From Anseranas semipalmata (taxonomy: Eukaryota; Chordata; Aves; Anseriformes; Anseranatidae), in NCBI GenBank assembly GCA_013399115.1, contig VXAA01003385.1, forward strand, positions 1-64,000: a DNA stretch of 64,000 nt. Direction: 5' to 3'. The position numbers were made by a program, and so were the translations under genes. Shown here one piece after another: positions 61,693 to 64,000 of the stretch. Each line of letters starts with the position of its first letter. Within the stretch, counting starts at the first letter, position 1. The notes under the pieces are model-generated. The model was not told the DNA's origin. It made no database searches and was given only the letters and a program-made list of their open reading frames with translations.

Positions 61693-64000
61693 AAGTAAAA
61701 CTTCGATTTTCCTACTGTTCTGATAGTTCCATTTCAGGCACCTCTACAATGACACCTGCAAACTGTCTCTGCAGCAGGACTCAACAGCTGCGTGAAGGCA
61801 AACGCCTCTTCGGTGAGGTGTGTTCTGTCTTCTCAAAGTTCATGGGAAAAGAGAGATTTTCACTTATACAAAACGCAGGCAATTGAACCGATCAGCAGAT
61901 TGTAAGTTAGTTTAACAGCAAATTACGTAAACAAGCCTGCTATTAAAACGCAATAGGCTATTTTCAAAACAAATGTTCCTTTTTAACATCTGCAGTAGGT
62001 GGAACAGTTCACATCCCAGTGAGGAAAACGTTTTCCTGTTGGGTAACAGAGATGTTCATTAGCATCACTGTGATTAAGCTGCTGGGGTTAGTTAGCAGCT
62101 GGATAACTGCACATCACAGGGCTTCAGCACCATTAAGAAGGCGCCAACTATTTAGGTAACTTAAAGTGCTCTCCAGTCACACCCATAGTTAATCTTGGTC
62201 TGAAGCATTACAGATGCAAAATCTGGGGGTTCATAACGTTCAGTGTGTGAAGTACCTTGAGCTACCACAAAATTGTGCCTGGATGTTTTTTTTTTAATTA
62301 TTATTGTTTTTTTTTTTTTCAGGAAGATTGTGCTCTACATTGAGTAACCATTCATTGAGGGAAGCCCCGCAGCCTGAGTTGTGCAAGACATTGGGTTAGG
62401 TTAACAAAGCTCTCTCCCAGATTTCCAACTGCAAAACGGCTGAATCCGTCCCACAACTGGCTGGGCACGATTTTACCCCCCTGTGAATCTAAGGAAATCT
62501 AAGCAAGAGTGGGCTGAGCAAGCGGGCCTGTGAATAGTTCCCACTGCTTAGCTGGCAAGCAACATGCTCTCGTAAATGTGCCATTCATATCTGGTAGCTT
62601 ATTTTTAATCTTGCATCTAGAGATTGTACAAATGAAATGTGTGAGATTCAGTGCCCACAGATGTGAGTTATAGACTGTTGCTGTTTTGTTTTCCTAAGTT
62701 GGCTTTATCTGAAGCTCATTTCTATGCTAAATTGTAAGTTAATACTTCTTCCTTGCTTCTCACATGGGTATTTTCTGCAGTGTTAGCAGTGTAAAAAAAC
62801 AATCATTACTACATAAGCAGTGAGGGAAATGAAGCATGTATTAGTGCTTCTGATTTGGGGAACAGAATAAATTTTAGTAGGGGTCTCTTGGAGATGGAGC
62901 TGTTATAAGCTAAGATGTCCTAAGATGTCCATGATTTTTTGCAACTGATTTTTTTTTTTTTGCCTTCTTCTAATTTAAATAATGGCTCATGATCAGGAAA
63001 TGGCTTTACATAAACTGTCCACTGAGAGACAGTATCAAAAATATTAATGTATTCAGGATCACATGCATTTGTAGATTTATCTCCTTTTTGTAACACTTTT
63101 AAAACAAAACCCGATTATTCTAAACTGAGTTGAATAAACCATTTCAGAGATGAATATTAGCAGAATGAGGAGAAAAGAGCAAAGGACAAGGGACCCCAGA
63201 TACGTATTTAACAGAAAGCTGAAACTGGAGAGTTGAGAGAAGAATATGAGAGCACTCTTCCAGATGGCAGGAACTGCAGAGGAGAAAGAGCATGACGGTA
63301 AGAAGCAAGGAAGGGAAGCTCATGATGGATGTAGTAGGATGAGAACAGACACTTTGACGCACGCATCCAACTCTTTGGGTTACGTAAAAATTATCTTTAC
63401 CATTTATGCACTTCCCTCTTTTCTTGCCAGGTGATGCATATTACAGATAGAGTTGGTAGCACTGCTTGTAATTACCGCCGCCTGACAGTTCTCGTTATAA
63501 GATTCTGCTTTCGGTTGCTCATGAGTTTGTTAGATGTTACTCATCCAGGCTGAAATGTCTTCTGCCAAGGACTGGCCTCGGGCTGATTCTTTCCTCCTCC
63601 ATTTTCTTTCAGGAGGAGGGAAGGGGAGGGCAGTTTCAGTAAAAATGGTTCTGTGGTTTTCAGGGCAAGATTAGGCAACCATTTATTTGAGCAAGAGCTT
63701 GAAATTTGGCAAAAGGCGGGGAGGTCACCCTGATGCCAGAAGACGTAGCCAAGTTATAAATGTGTTTTTAAAAAGCCTTAGCTCATGTACTTCAGCAGGG
63801 ACTTGTCAGCTCGGCAGATAGGCTTGCAGAGGGCTGTGCCAGCACAGGGCGCGCTCCATCCCCTGCCAGCTTCCAGCCCCCGGCAGGGCTGTCCCCAGAG
63901 GGCAGCAGAGCTGGCCACCACGGGCCACTGCTGGCCACCAGCCTGGAGCAGGGGCAGCTGTGTCCCTCCAGGGATGGGGCTGCAGCTGAGCTGGGGGGCT
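61693..64000. other. Intergenic right end
   Basis: AT-rich up to about 63.5 kb with poly-T runs near 62290, 62320 and 62950, then GC-richer over the last 250 bases (63800-64000). No exon recognised. The GC rise at the edge could be the border of a CpG island or repeat outside the window. Confidence 0.5.

Noticed and set aside
1..64000. CRISPR arrays, bacterial operons, tRNA or rRNA genes
   Set aside because: None seen. The window is vertebrate nuclear DNA, and I noticed no cloverleaf or rRNA-like sequence by eye; a tRNA or RNA-family scan was not possible here.
50201..64000. YAP1 exons
   Set aside because: Synteny predicts YAP1 on this side, but no WW-domain or TEAD-binding coding sequence is visible on either strand, so the gene must lie outside the window.

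Overview
This is a vertebrate nuclear window, almost certainly from a bird and probably a galliform or close relative. The evidence is four CR1 LINE fragments with the typical 3' ends, two solo LTRs of avian endogenous-retrovirus type, long AT-rich introns with GT-AG borders, two CpG islands, and an IAP gene whose predicted protein is 611 residues, the length I recall for chicken ITA.

There are two recognisable genes, arranged tail to tail. TMEM123 (porimin) is on the + strand with six coding exons between 9036 and 24761. It encodes a Ser/Thr-rich type I membrane protein of about 202 residues, with a 3' UTR to about 26.7 kb. BIRC2 (cIAP1 / avian ITA) is on the - strand with eight coding exons between 41941 and 34862. 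It encodes three BIR domains, a UBA, a CARD and a C-terminal RING. I traced every splice junction of both genes by phase, and both reading frames close (609 and 1836 nt, stops included). TMEM123 exon 1 is the weakest part because an ambiguous base (n, 9070) lies in the expected signal-peptide region. Synteny with mammals (YAP1 - BIRC3/BIRC2 - TMEM123 - MMP cluster) supports both identities.

Layout: 1-8700 is intergenic, with a possible 3' end of an upstream gene near 450, a TA/CA microsatellite, an LTR fragment and a duplicated 250-bp element. 8740-9170 is the TMEM123 CpG island. 9-26.7 kb is TMEM123, with an antisense CR1 reverse-transcriptase fragment in intron 5. 26.7-34.5 kb is the convergent intergenic space, with two CR1 fragments and a 982-bp solo LTR flanked by a perfect 5-bp target duplication (CATCC). 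34.5-44.65 kb is BIRC2. 44.3-45.3 kb is the BIRC2 CpG island, with an NF-kB consensus site, a TATA-like element and GC boxes. 45.3-64 kb is gene-poor flank (towards YAP1 if synteny holds), with a second solo LTR, a CR1 3' end, a 50-n gap beside a G-rich run, and a 378-bp exact duplication around a single n that looks like an assembly artefact.

I found no new multi-gene system. The most interesting signals are regulatory or structural: a 25-codon upstream ORF overlapping the BIRC2 start codon, an LTR inserted antisense just beyond the BIRC2 poly(A) signal, runs of frame-neutral exons in both genes, and an unidentified 250-bp element present twice with its second copy bracketed by direct repeats.
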